Shown: positions 18,201 through 27,254, numbered from the stretch's first letter. The stretch is 64,000 nucleotides of DNA from CAVPTL01 sp963794415 (GCA_963794415.1 CAWCDI010000003.1:186001-250000); one strand, 5' to 3'. Notes: a model not told the origin generated them from the sequence alone. Program-made: numbers and translations.

Positions 18201-21200
18201 CTAGTCCGCAGTGGCGGGCGGGTTGGTACCGCCCGAGGTGTGGAGCTGCGGCCCGGGGTTGCTGGTGAGGTTGGGGAGGATCCGCCAGTTGGTGTGCGTC
18301 ACGGAGCATCCGGCGAGCGTGACCCGGTCGTCGATGACGTCCGCGGCTGCATCGAGGCACCGGTCATTGGAGAGGCTGCGGATCTGGAGCGCGCCGGCCC
18401 TCGCCGGCGCAAGCGCCCACTGCTGGGCCCGGCTCGCGGCGTCGCACTTCGCGAAGGTGACGGTCTGGTCGGCCTGAGCCTGCAGGCAGGTGCCGTCGTA
18501 GGCGTTCTCGAGCCGGCCTGACGAGTTGTCGGCAGAGACGAACGTCCACTGCTGATCGGCGTTGGGCTCGCTGGATCCCCACGTGCTGACCACCGGCCTC
18601 CCGGACGTGTCCATCGTGAGGGCGCGGTTGTCGAGCGTGGTGGTGATCTGCGAGAAGGCATCGGGCGCGGCGAGGTATGCCCAGCGCTGGTTGGCACGGT
18701 CGTTGCACGTCCAGAGCTCGACGCCTGCTCCGGGGGCCGACGCACCGGCCGTGACGTCGAGGCAGAGGCCCGAGAAGTCGTTGGTGATGGTGCCGTCGCG
18801 ATGGAACGTCCACCACTGGTTCAGGCCGCCGGTGCACGTGTAGGCCGTGACCGCCGTGCCCGGCGCGGTGCCCCAGCCGTTTGCGTCGAGGCAGAGCCCG
18901 GCAGAGTCGGTGATGGAGTGGTTGGTGTTGACCGTCCAGGTGTGGTCGGCGCACGAGGCGGGATCAACCGTCCACACCTGGGAGCGCGCGCCGTTGCTGC
19001 CGAGGCAGACGCCGTTCAGGTCGCTTGCGATCGGCGCCGCCACGCTCTGATCGACGAGGGTGGGATCGGTGTCGTCCACCCCCATCTCCTGAAACGCACC
19101 CTGCTTTGCGATCTCTGCATCGACGGCATCCACGTACGTCTGCGGCACCAATCCCCCGGGCGCGGCCGAGGTCTGGATGCCGGGCTCGACCACGTCGTCG
19201 AAGTGATCGCCGTAGTACGGATCGCGCTGATCGCACGGAAGCGTCTGCGCCTCGTCGGGGATGTCGTCGGTCTGCGAGTCGCCGTTCTGGCACCCGGTGC
19301 GCATGGCGAGGATGTAGTCGGGACGCTCGACCTTCTGCAGGTAGTCGTGCGTGAAATCGCCGAAGCCATCGCCCGCGTTCAGCTTCGTCACGGCAGTTCT
19401 GATGGCTGCCTCGACGCCCTCTGTCCCGCTGACGAAGCCCGTCCGCAGCGAGTCCACGCTCTGCGCCATCGCAGCGCGGATCTTGCCCTTGGCCGTCACC
19501 GCGGCATTGCGCTGGGCGACTCCTGCATCGGCAACGCCGGCGTCGATGGACGCAAGCGCCATGTAGCCCGAGTAGAGCACCTCGCGCTGGGCGCGCTGGA
19601 ATGCTGCGTCTGCGGCGGTGACCAGCGCCGGGATGGTCTTCTCGAGCAGGCCCTTCGCGACCTGCGACTTCCACACCCCATCACGCCGGCTCTCGATATT
19701 CCACGACGCATAGCTCTGATACCGCGGATCATTCGCATCCATACTCAAAAACGTGTCCACGATCGCCGTCACAAACGACACCACACCAAACACCAACGCC
19801 AACTCCGGCTGCCCCACAAAATCCAGCGCAAACGACAAAAGCGCCGTCACATTACTCACCACCGACGCCGGATCCTTGTGCTCCAACCCATCCAAAATCC
19901 CCAGGATCTGACCCACCGCCGGCACCATCGCCAACGCCACCGTCGACCGATCAAGATCCGACGAATCACTCCGAAACGCCTCCACCAACCCCTTGATCCA
20001 CAACACCACATTCACCCCAACCGCCGCCGAATTCGCAAACCTCCACCCCTCCGCCAACCGCGACGCAGTCGCCTCACCCGTCGGCACAAACACCTTCCCG
20101 GAGCGATAGGCCTCGGCCAGGTCGCCGGTGAAGCCGGGCTTGATGTCCGCGGTCACCCGCGTCTTCGCATACGCCGCAAGCTCGGGCGGCGAGAGGTCGC
20201 CGACCACTGCTTCGGCGGCGGGCTCCACGACGGGATCGCCATGCTCCTTGACCGATTGATCGAACGTGTCCCAGGTGCGCTGCTGCTCGTCCGTGAGCTC
20301 CGAGGTGTCGAACGTTGCGTCGCACGCGTCGGCCACGCCGAGCGGATGGCACGGCCCCGGCGTGGGCCCGCGGCGCATCCCCAGCCCCGTGCTCTCGGGA
20401 TCGCTCTGCACAGCCTGCTTCCGGCTGTTGAGCTGCTGCATGAACGCCGGCACGTCGGCGGGCGAGTCGAGCCGCATGATGGACTGGTCCCGCTCGTCGT
20501 AGGGGCGCACGTAGATGACCCTGTCCATGAGCCCGCGCTCGGTCACGTACTGCCGCTCGGTGAGGCCGGCGAGCATCTGGCGGGCTGCGAGCGTCTGGCC
20601 CGCCGCCTTCGCGACGCCCTGGTTGAACGTCGTGTTCCCTGTTCTCGACCGCAACACGGCGAGCGCGTCGGTGAGGTCGTGCGCCGCCTTCTCGATGGAT
20701 CTGGTCTCGAGCGGGTTCGCATTGATCTGGGTGGTGCCGTCCGGCCGGGTGGTGCCCCCGTTCGCGGCGAAGAGCTCGGCGGGCGCCCCGTGCGTGCGGG
20801 CCTCCTCGACCGGAGTGTGGGCGATGATGTTCTGCCCTGTCACCGGGCTCACCCCGGGCACCTCGACCTCCGCCGAAATCGGTGCCCTCGAGCCCGACAG
20901 GTAGTGGGCCGCATGCACGAGCTCGTGGAAGAGCTCCATGTCGGGCGTCAGCTGAAACGAATCAGCCTGCCCCGGGTTCATGTAGGTCACCATCGATTGC
21001 GGATCGGCAAGGACGCTGGCGACGGCGCCGTATCCGTCCTCTGCGCGGCTCCCCGCGTTCGCCTGCCACCAGCCTGGCTGGATCACGACGTTGATGTCGG
21101 TCCTGGCCTTCGTCGCGGTGTTGCGGAAGTAGAGCGCGCGGCGGAGCGCCACGTCATCCGGGCTCGCCTGGAGCGGCGCGATGTCGCCCAGGCCCTTGAT

Positions 21201-21488
21201 GAGCGTCTGCCCCACCGACGTGGTCTCGATGGTGTCGAGCAGCACCTTGATGTTGGCCAGAAACTGCGGATCGACGCCGGCGTCGGACGATGTCGCCACT
21301 GCGATCCCGGGCCGCACGACGACCGAGTGCAGCACCGCGGATTGAAACGGCGGGCTCAGATCGAGCGACGTGCCCGGGGCGACGTGCTCGCGCAGGATGG
21401 GTGTGGGCGCCGCCTGCGCCGACGGCAGCGAGACGAGGATCAGCGCCAGCGCGACGGCGGCGATGGCTGTGAGTGACCGGCGCGCCAT
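18201..21488 (-). CDS. Toxin-like secreted protein A: M91-like protease, neurotoxin-type translocation domain, ricin lectin
   Basis: 1,095 residues with a Sec signal peptide (MARRSLTAIAAVALALILVS to about residue 27). The protease domain has HELVHAAHYLSG (His188, Glu189, His192) and VEEARTHG (Glu228-229), the zinc-site layout of the M91/NleD family. A two-cysteine linker follows (PCHPLGVADACD). Residues about 460-650 resemble the clostridial neurotoxin translocation domain: WIKGLVEAF, a Pro/Gly hydrophobic segment AMVPAVGQILGILDGL, long hydrophobic helices, then ESRRDGVWKSQV and a helical bundle. From about residue 820 come ricin-B trefoil repeats with QxW-type motifs (NQWW, NQRW, DQQW, QQW). 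The ATG overlaps the stop of gene B (TGATG). Target and activity are unknown. Confidence 0.85.
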   Translation of the reverse strand: MARRSLTAIAAVALALILVSLPSAQAAPTPILREHVAPGTSLDLSPPFQSAVLHSVVVRPGIAVATSSDAGVDPQFLANIKVLLDTIETTSVGQTLIKGLGDIAPLQASPDDVALRRALYFRNTATKARTDINVVIQPGWWQANAGSRAEDGYGAVASVLADPQSMVTYMNPGQADSFQLTPDMELFHELVHAAHYLSGSRAPISAEVEVPGVSPVTGQNIIAHTPVEEARTHGAPAELFAANGGTTRPDGTTQINANPLETRSIEKAAHDLTDALAVLRSRTGNTTFNQGVAKAAGQTLAARQMLAGLTERQYVTERGLMDRVIYVRPYDERDQSIMRLDSPADVPAFMQQLNSRKQAVQSDPESTGLGMRRGPTPGPCHPLGVADACDATFDTSELTDEQQRTWDTFDQSVKEHGDPVVEPAAEAVVGDLSPPELAAYAKTRVTADIKPGFTGDLAEAYRSGKVFVPTGEATASRLAEGWRFANSAAVGVNVVLWIKGLVEAFRSDSSDLDRSTVALAMVPAVGQILGILDGLEHKDPASVVSNVTALLSFALDFVGQPELALVFGVVSFVTAIVDTFLSMDANDPRYQSYASWNIESRRDGVWKSQVAKGLLEKTIPALVTAADAAFQRAQREVLYSGYMALASIDAGVADAGVAQRNAAVTAKGKIRAAMAQSVDSLRTGFVSGTEGVEAAIRTAVTKLNAGDGFGDFTHDYLQKVERPDYILAMRTGCQNGDSQTDDIPDEAQTLPCDQRDPYYGDHFDDVVEPGIQTSAAPGGLVPQTYVDAVDAEIAKQGAFQEMGVDDTDPTLVDQSVAAPIASDLNGVCLGSNGARSQVWTVDPASCADHTWTVNTNHSITDSAGLCLDANGWGTAPGTAVTAYTCTGGLNQWWTFHRDGTITNDFSGLCLDVTAGASAPGAGVELWTCNDRANQRWAYLAAPDAFSQITTTLDNRALTMDTSGRPVVSTWGSSEPNADQQWTFVSADNSSGRLENAYDGTCLQAQADQTVTFAKCDAASRAQQWALAPARAGALQIRSLSNDRCLDAAADVIDDRVTLAGCSVTHTNWRILPNLTSNPGPQLHTSGGTNPPATAD
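19627..20135 (-). repeat. 509-base near-identical block, copy in gene A
   Basis: Matches 22959-23467 in gene B at every position except two adjacent bases (19972-19973), which change one Arg codon to Glu; there are no gaps. Inside it (about 19690-20100) the coding strand uses almost only G- or T-ending codons (TTG, TTT, GAT, AAT, GGG), unlike the C/G-ending usage on either side. The block encodes the hydrophobic core of the translocation-like domain. Confidence 0.95.
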
Positions 21489-24400
21489 CACTCGGCTCCG
21501 TTTCCCGAGGGGCCGGTAGGAGCCGGCACCGTGGCATGGGCGTGCTCGCCGGGGACGTTGGCGAGGTTGGGCGTGATCCGCCACTGCGGATTGGCCCGGC
21601 TGCACGCTCCGAGCACCGCAGGCCCGCTCTGGTCGGGCCGGTCGGGCGCATCGATGCAGTGGTCGTCGTACTGGAAGCTCGCGATCAGCGACCCGCCGTC
21701 GGCCGAGCCCGGGAAGTCGCCGGCCGAAGGCTGGAGCTGCCACTGCTGGGAGTTGTCGGTGGGATCACACGCAGCCTCATGCAGCGTCGTGGCGGAGGTC
21801 GCCGCAAGACACGTGTCGTCGTACCCGTTTCGCAGCAGGCCCCACGGCTGAGACGAGGAGTCGCCCGTCACGAATGTCCACTGCTGATCGGCGGCCGCGT
21901 TCCCATCGGCGGGCGTGAGCACGATGCCGCCGCCGTCGGTCGCGGTCAGCGCCTTCCCGCCGGCCACCGTCGAGTTGATGGTCGAGTACGCGTAGGGAGC
22001 AGCCTGGTACGACCAGCGCTGGTTCGCCTGCCCGTTGCATCCCCAGAGCTCGACGGGCGCTCCCGCGTCGCGCACGCCCCACCGGATGTCGAGGCAGAGG
22101 CCCGACTGATCGCCCGTGATGGTGCCGTTGCCGTGCAGCGTCCAGCGCTGGTTCGCCTGGCCGTTGCACCGCCAGGTCGTCACCGGCGTGCCCGGGGATG
22201 TCGCCTGCCCCGCGGCGTCCAGGCAGAGGTGCGCCGCCGACGTGATGGTGTGGTCGGGGTTCACCGTCCACCCGTTCGCAGAGCAGGAGCCGGGCTGGAC
22301 GGTGGTCGCCTGGGAGCCCGCTCCCCGGTCGCTCAGGCAGACGCCGGAGAGCTCGCTCGCGATCGGCGCCTCGGCTCCGCCGGCGACCAGAGCCGGGTCG
22401 GTGTCCGTCACCGTGAGCTCCTTGAAGACGCCCTCCTTCGCGATCTCGCTGTCAACCGCGTCCACGTAGGTCTGGGCTGCCAGGCCGCCCGGCGCGGACG
22501 TCGCGTGGATGCCGGGCTCGACGACGTTGTCGAAGTGGTCTGCGTAATAGGGATCGCGTGCCGCGCAGCCAAGCACCTGAGCCTCGTCCGGGATGTCATC
22601 CGTCTGCGAGTCGCCGTTCTGGCACCCGGTGCGCATGGCGAGGATGTAGTCGGGCCGCTCGACCTGCTGCAGGTAGGCGTGCGTGAAGTCGCCGAAGCCA
22701 TCGCCGCCGTTCAGCTTCGCGACGGCGGTGCGGATGGCCGCCTCCACGCCCTGGCTGCCCGAGACGAACCCGGTGCGGAGCGCTTCGAGGCTGGTCTGGG
22801 TCGCCGCACGGACTCTGGCCTTCTGTGCCACGGCGGCGTTGCGATCGGCGACGCCCGCGCGCGCCACGCTCTGGTCGATGGACGCCTCCGCGAGGAGGCC
22901 GGCGTAGAGCACCTGGTGCTGGGCCTGGTCGAAGGCTGCGCCGGCTGCCTTCACGAGGGCCGGGATGGTCTTCTCGAGCAGGCCCTTCGCGACCTGCGAC
23001 TTCCACACCCCATCACGCCGGCTCTCGATATTCCACGACGCATAGCTCTGATACCGCGGATCATTCGCATCCATACTCAAAAACGTGTCCACGATCGCCG
23101 TCACAAACGACACCACACCAAACACCAACGCCAACTCCGGCTGCCCCACAAAATCCAGCGCAAACGACAAAAGCGCCGTCACATTACTCACCACCGACGC
23201 CGGATCCTTGTGCTCCAACCCATCCAAAATCCCCAGGATCTGACCCACCGCCGGCACCATCGCCAACGCCACCGTCGACCGATCAAGATCCGACGAATCA
23301 CTCTCAAACGCCTCCACCAACCCCTTGATCCACAACACCACATTCACCCCAACCGCCGCCGAATTCGCAAACCTCCACCCCTCCGCCAACCGCGACGCAG
23401 TCGCCTCACCCGTCGGCACAAACACCTTCCCGGAGCGATAGGCCTCGGCCAGGTCGCCGGTGAAGCCCGTATCGGAGGCCACGCGCGAGGCCGCGAAGTC
23501 AGCGAGCTCGCTGGGCGTCAGCTCACCGATCACACCCTCGGCGGCCGGCTCCACGAGCGGCTCGCCGTGCGCCTGCACGGACTCGTCATAGCTTGAGGCG
23601 CGCGCCGCCTCGTCATCGGTGGGATCGCGAAATGCGATGTCGCAAGAGACCACGCCCGAGCCGCCGCCGCATGCCGCCGCCGACGGGTCGGACAGCTCAT
23701 TCAGCTGGACGCCGGCGCGCTGCGGTGCGGCGCCCACGAGGCGGTCTGCACGGAGCGCATCGAAGTACGCGCCGAGGTCGTCGGGGTTCGCGAGCCGGTA
23801 GTTGGGATACTTCCCGAGCGGGGTGGTGTCGAAGTACTGGAGCCGGATCACCAGGTCGCGGGCGCTTGAGTAGCCCACCTCGGTGATGTCGGAGACCGCC
23901 GTTCGCGCAGCCAGGATGCGCTGCGCCTGGGCGAGCTCGTCGCCCGTGGTCTCGCCAACGCGCTTGACCGCCGCGGCGATGGACGCCTCCGCGTACGGGC
24001 TCGCCTTGGCGACGAGCCTGCCGTTCGGCCCGTCGGGGCCCTCGCCGTTGACGGCCATGAGCCCCTTCGCGCCGCCGTGCGTCTCGAGCTCCTCGTTCGC
24101 GACGGTCGCGTCGATGAACTTCTTCGCCGTCGGGTCGTAGGCCGTGAACGTGGTCGTACCGTCGGCCGTTGAGCCGGCCAGGGCGTGCGCGGTGTGCAGC
24201 AGCTCGTGGAACACCGCGACGTCGGGGCTGAGCCACTGGTTGCCGCCCGCGCCGTTGACCACCCGCACCAGCACGTCGGGGCTTGCCTGCACGAAGCCGA
24301 CGGACCCGTTGCCGTCGACCGATCGGGCGAAGCTCATCGGGAACGAGCGGTATGCCTCCTTGAGCCCGTCGAAGTCGACGTCGCCGCGGTAGATCACCAC

Positions 24401-24832
24401 GTTGATGTCGTAGGGCTGGCCGACGGCGTCCTTGAACTCGAACTGGGGCGCCGTGCCGGTGGGATCAGGCTGCGGGTGCAGGTCGGCGAACGCATCGAGC
24501 AGCCGCTTGCCGTACGGAGTGCGGTCGATCTCATCGAGCACCGTGCCCATGTGGCGCTGGAACGCGTCGTCGCCGTCGGGGATGAAGATGGTGCTCGCCG
24601 GGCGGATGCCCGAGAACACCGCAATGCCCGGACGAACGACGGTGACGGGGAACGAGCTCCCGTCGTTGAGGAACACCCGCACCGTGGAGCCGACCTTCGC
24701 AGTGACCGGCATGCCGGGGGGATCGTCCGGCGCCGCCTGCGCGGAGGAGATGGAGCCGGACAGGATGAGCGCTGCGAGGAGCAGCGCGATCACGGCGAGG
24801 ACGGGACGGGGAAAGCGCGGGTGTGGAGTCAT
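21488..24832 (-). CDS. Toxin-like secreted protein B, paralogue of A
   Basis: 1,114 residues with the same three-part plan as gene A. A signal peptide (basic MTPHPRFPRP, then a hydrophobic run to about residue 34) is followed by a protease-like domain with VFHELLHTAHALAG (His209, Glu210, His213) and NEELETHGG. A cysteine pair (AACGGGSGVVSCD) precedes the translocation-like domain at about 460-650. A second Cys pair follows the helical bundle (RTGCQNGDSQ and VLGCAARD). The C-terminal 270 residues are ricin-type repeats (NQRW twice, DQQW, SQQW). Protease and lectin parts differ clearly from A while the hydrophobic core is nearly identical. It precedes A with a one-base overlap, so the pair is one operon. 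Confidence 0.85.
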   Translation of the reverse strand: MTPHPRFPRPVLAVIALLLAALILSGSISSAQAAPDDPPGMPVTAKVGSTVRVFLNDGSSFPVTVVRPGIAVFSGIRPASTIFIPDGDDAFQRHMGTVLDEIDRTPYGKRLLDAFADLHPQPDPTGTAPQFEFKDAVGQPYDINVVIYRGDVDFDGLKEAYRSFPMSFARSVDGNGSVGFVQASPDVLVRVVNGAGGNQWLSPDVAVFHELLHTAHALAGSTADGTTTFTAYDPTAKKFIDATVANEELETHGGAKGLMAVNGEGPDGPNGRLVAKASPYAEASIAAAVKRVGETTGDELAQAQRILAARTAVSDITEVGYSSARDLVIRLQYFDTTPLGKYPNYRLANPDDLGAYFDALRADRLVGAAPQRAGVQLNELSDPSAAACGGGSGVVSCDIAFRDPTDDEAARASSYDESVQAHGEPLVEPAAEGVIGELTPSELADFAASRVASDTGFTGDLAEAYRSGKVFVPTGEATASRLAEGWRFANSAAVGVNVVLWIKGLVEAFESDSSDLDRSTVALAMVPAVGQILGILDGLEHKDPASVVSNVTALLSFALDFVGQPELALVFGVVSFVTAIVDTFLSMDANDPRYQSYASWNIESRRDGVWKSQVAKGLLEKTIPALVKAAGAAFDQAQHQVLYAGLLAEASIDQSVARAGVADRNAAVAQKARVRAATQTSLEALRTGFVSGSQGVEAAIRTAVAKLNGGDGFGDFTHAYLQQVERPDYILAMRTGCQNGDSQTDDIPDEAQVLGCAARDPYYADHFDNVVEPGIHATSAPGGLAAQTYVDAVDSEIAKEGVFKELTVTDTDPALVAGGAEAPIASELSGVCLSDRGAGSQATTVQPGSCSANGWTVNPDHTITSAAHLCLDAAGQATSPGTPVTTWRCNGQANQRWTLHGNGTITGDQSGLCLDIRWGVRDAGAPVELWGCNGQANQRWSYQAAPYAYSTINSTVAGGKALTATDGGGIVLTPADGNAAADQQWTFVTGDSSSQPWGLLRNGYDDTCLAATSATTLHEAACDPTDNSQQWQLQPSAGDFPGSADGGSLIASFQYDDHCIDAPDRPDQSGPAVLGACSRANPQWRITPNLANVPGEHAHATVPAPTGPSGNGAE
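22959..23467 (-). repeat. 509-base near-identical block, copy in gene B
   Basis: Partner of 19627-20135, separated by 3,332 bases in direct orientation. The identity begins at the codons for RPGLLEKTIP-like sequence and ends at the DLAEAYRSG region, abruptly on both sides. Direct repeats this long would allow recombination that deletes one gene and makes an A/B chimera. Confidence 0.95.
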
Positions 24833-24873
24833 CTGGCGACGGTAGGCGCGCCGCAGGTGAGCTCAGCGGAATG

Positions 24874-25575
24874 TTACGTAGGTTGTGACGCTTGTTTGAC
24901 GTTGAGGCGCGTGAGCTGCGTGCCTTCTGCGTCGAAGTTGGCCGGATCGAGCCACCGCTCGAACTCCGCCCTGATCGCCGGCCACTCGCCGTCGAGGATG
25001 GCAAACCAGGCCGTGTCGCGGTTTCGCCCCTTGTTCACCTTGGCCTGGCGGAACGTCCCCTCATACGTGAATCCCAGCCGCTCGGCCGCGCGCCGCGAGG
25101 GTGCGTTCAGCGCGTTGCACTTCCACTCGTAGCGCCGGTAGCCCAGGTCGTCGAACGCGAGGCGCATGAGCAGGTACATCGCCTCGGTGGCAACCACCGT
25201 GCGCTGCAGGAGCGGGCTGTAGGCCAGCCAGCCCACCTCGATGACCCCATCGGCGGGATTGATGCGAAGCAGGCTCGCGGTGCCGGTGGCCGCGCCGCGC
25301 GCCCTGTCCACGATGGCGAAGTAGAGCGGATCGGTCTCGCGCTGGGCCTCGCGCACCCACGCGAGATACGACTCCCGGTCGGCCCACGGGCCGACCGAGA
25401 GATACGTCCACATCGCATCGTCTGCGTCGGTCGAGTTGGCGTCGAAGAGCTGGTCGCCGTGCCGCTTCGCATCGAGCGGCTCGACGCTGCACCAGACCCC
25501 CTCGATCGCCTGTCGAGGCGGGGCCTGGCGCGGCGTCCATCCGGGAAGCGGTGCTCCGAGCGGCTGGTCGGTCAG
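24874..25575 (-). CDS. RimJ/RimL-type GNAT acetyltransferase (probable CTG start)
   Basis: About 233 residues. Visible family features are APLPGWTPRQAPPRQAIEG near the N-terminus, MWTYLSVGPW, the acetyl-CoA-binding strand region RTVVATEAMYLLMRLAFDDL and the characteristic KCNALNAPSRRAAERLGF followed by YEGTFRQ. These proteins acetylate protein N-termini or small amines. The first ATG (25413) would cut off conserved sequence. The frame is open back to a CTG at 25575 that overlaps the upstream TGA (CTGA), with GAGGGG eight bases before it. The CTG is either a genuine rare start or a miscalled ATG/GTG. The gene lies 41 bases before toxin-like gene B on the same strand. Confidence 0.8.
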   Translation of the reverse strand: MTDQPLGAPLPGWTPRQAPPRQAIEGVWCSVEPLDAKRHGDQLFDANSTDADDAMWTYLSVGPWADRESYLAWVREAQRETDPLYFAIVDRARGAATGTASLLRINPADGVIEVGWLAYSPLLQRTVVATEAMYLLMRLAFDDLGYRRYEWKCNALNAPSRRAAERLGFTYEGTFRQAKVNKGRNRDTAWFAILDGEWPAIRAEFERWLDPANFDAEGTQLTRLNVKQASQPT

Positions 25576-27254
25576 CTCAGAAGCCCCTCGAACGCGATGG
25601 TGTCGGCGTCATGCTTGGCGACGCCGCCGCACGAGAGCAGCGTGCCCTGGTTGCAGGTGTAGGCCGTGGAGGCGTTGGCCACCACCAGGTCGACCGCGGA
25701 CACCTTCCCGTGGCCGAACTTCACGCGCAGGGTGTTGTCGCCGTTGGCATTCAGCTTCATCACGTGGATGGCCTCGGTGCCGTTGGTGAAGTGCACCAGC
25801 ACCAGTGCCGACGGCGCGTTTGCAAGCACGGGCCCGGCGACGCGCACCGTGAGGTGCTGCCCGGTGCCGAGCGTCTTTCCGGGGATGAAGCCGATGTAGG
25901 CCTCGGTGAGGTGCTTCAGCTTGAACTGGTAGGCCCCGGAGGCACGGTGCGTGGACTGCAGCACGAACGATCCCGAGCCGGGGGCGCCCCTGTAGCCTGC
26001 GCCCTCGCTGTAGTGCCGTTTCGGGTTGCGGTTCCAGGCCGCGAACACGCCCCAGACGTTGCGGAACGGCTGCGGAGCGGCGGCCGGCGTTACCGTGTTC
26101 ACGACCGCCTGCATCGAGTACTGGTTGGGGTGGTTTGCCTGGGTGTCGGACATCTTCTCCCAGATCGAGCGGATCAGCGCGGTGTCCTGATGGCCGGGAG
26201 TGCCGTACCTCTCCGACAGGAACCGAAACCAGATCCACGAGCCGTACCAGAAGCAGTGGCAGCCGCCCTCGACCACGGGGGAGTCGAGCGGGATGGCCGG
26301 CGACTCCAGAGGGCTCGTCGGCAGGTACTGGCGGTTGTCGTTGACCGAGGTGTAGACCTCGTCCTCCATCCAGGCCGCGGTGCCCTCCATGAGCCAGTTG
26401 TCGGAGAAGGCGTTGTAGGCGAACTGCACGGCGTGGAAGAACTCGTGGGCGAGCGTGACCTTGAGCGCGGCCTCACCGCTCGCGCCCGAGGAGAACTGGG
26501 CCTTGGAGAAGTCGTTGTCGACCACGCAGTAGGGCGAGACGTCGCCGTACTGGTAGGTGCCGCTCGTCGCGTTGGGGTCGTCGCTGGTGCAGTACCCGTA
26601 GAGGCCCTGGCCGCCGAGATCTGCCAGGTAGATGTCGAGCCGCCCGTCGCCGCCGTTGTTGGTGGACGTCGCGTCGGAGAGCGGCGCGCGGTAGCCCATG
26701 GTGGTGACCTCGGTGTTCCAGACGTTGTCGGCCACCGCGAGGGTGGTATCGACGTAGTCGGGGAAGCCGTTGCTGTCGGCGTCGGTGGCCGCGGGGGCGT
26801 CCGAGCTGGTCGTGACGTAGTGGACGCAGAAGTGCACGTCGCACTCGGGGGTGGCCTCGGCCACCGTGTAGCCCTCGCCGACCGGATCCGCGTTGCCGTC
26901 GGTGGGCCGGGCGAGGATGACGCTCGCATCGCGCTTCTGCGGCGCCGTGAGCTGGCTATAGCGGGCAAACAGGTCGCGCAGGATCAGGGTGGCCTCGCGC
27001 GGATCGGTCTGGAGCGGCGCTCCCACCTTCGCGGCGACCGCAGCGGGATGGAAGAGCGACTCGGCGCGAAGGAGCGCGTAGGTGGCCTTGTTCACCTTGC
27101 CGGAGGCAAGCGCCCTGGTGAGCCCGTCGGGAGCAGACGGCGTGAGCGGCGTGACCTGATGGAGCGTCGTTGCCGCGCGGGCCGAGGTTTGCGCCCCGGC
27201 CATCGCGCAGAGGGCGAGCAGCGGGACGAGGAGCAGGAGAAAACGACGCTTCAT
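25572..27254 (-). CDS. Secreted metalloprotease, MXAN_6640-like
   Basis: About 560 residues with a signal peptide (MKRRFLLLLVPLLALCAMAG, cleavage near SARA). The zinc motif is LAHEFFHAVQFAYN, followed by WLMEGTAAWMEDEVY, in which the downstream Glu is the likely third ligand; this arrangement and the upstream GFPDYVDTTLAVADNVW and GRLDIYLADLG match the MXAN_6640-type putative metalloproteases. Several Cys residues suggest disulfides outside the cell. The start at 27254 was chosen over 27287 because it begins the signal peptide directly. It may belong to the same transcription unit as the acetyltransferase and toxin-like genes; whether it processes them is unknown. Confidence 0.8.
   Translation of the reverse strand: MKRRFLLLLVPLLALCAMAGAQTSARAATTLHQVTPLTPSAPDGLTRALASGKVNKATYALLRAESLFHPAAVAAKVGAPLQTDPREATLILRDLFARYSQLTAPQKRDASVILARPTDGNADPVGEGYTVAEATPECDVHFCVHYVTTSSDAPAATDADSNGFPDYVDTTLAVADNVWNTEVTTMGYRAPLSDATSTNNGGDGRLDIYLADLGGQGLYGYCTSDDPNATSGTYQYGDVSPYCVVDNDFSKAQFSSGASGEAALKVTLAHEFFHAVQFAYNAFSDNWLMEGTAAWMEDEVYTSVNDNRQYLPTSPLESPAIPLDSPVVEGGCHCFWYGSWIWFRFLSERYGTPGHQDTALIRSIWEKMSDTQANHPNQYSMQAVVNTVTPAAAPQPFRNVWGVFAAWNRNPKRHYSEGAGYRGAPGSGSFVLQSTHRASGAYQFKLKHLTEAYIGFIPGKTLGTGQHLTVRVAGPVLANAPSALVLVHFTNGTEAIHVMKLNANGDNTLRVKFGHGKVSAVDLVVANASTAYTCNQGTLLSCGGVAKHDADTIAFEGLLS

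Noticed and set aside
22926..23328. Pro/Thr-rich plus-strand frame inside the shared block
   Set aside because: It is the complement of the odd-codon patch; the composition follows from the minus-strand wobble bias.
18801..23596. Long plus-strand reading frames antisense to the toxin-like genes
   Set aside because: Their products are Arg/His/Pro-rich runs mirroring G/C wobble positions of the minus-strand genes; they have no domain pattern and contain no ribosome sites.
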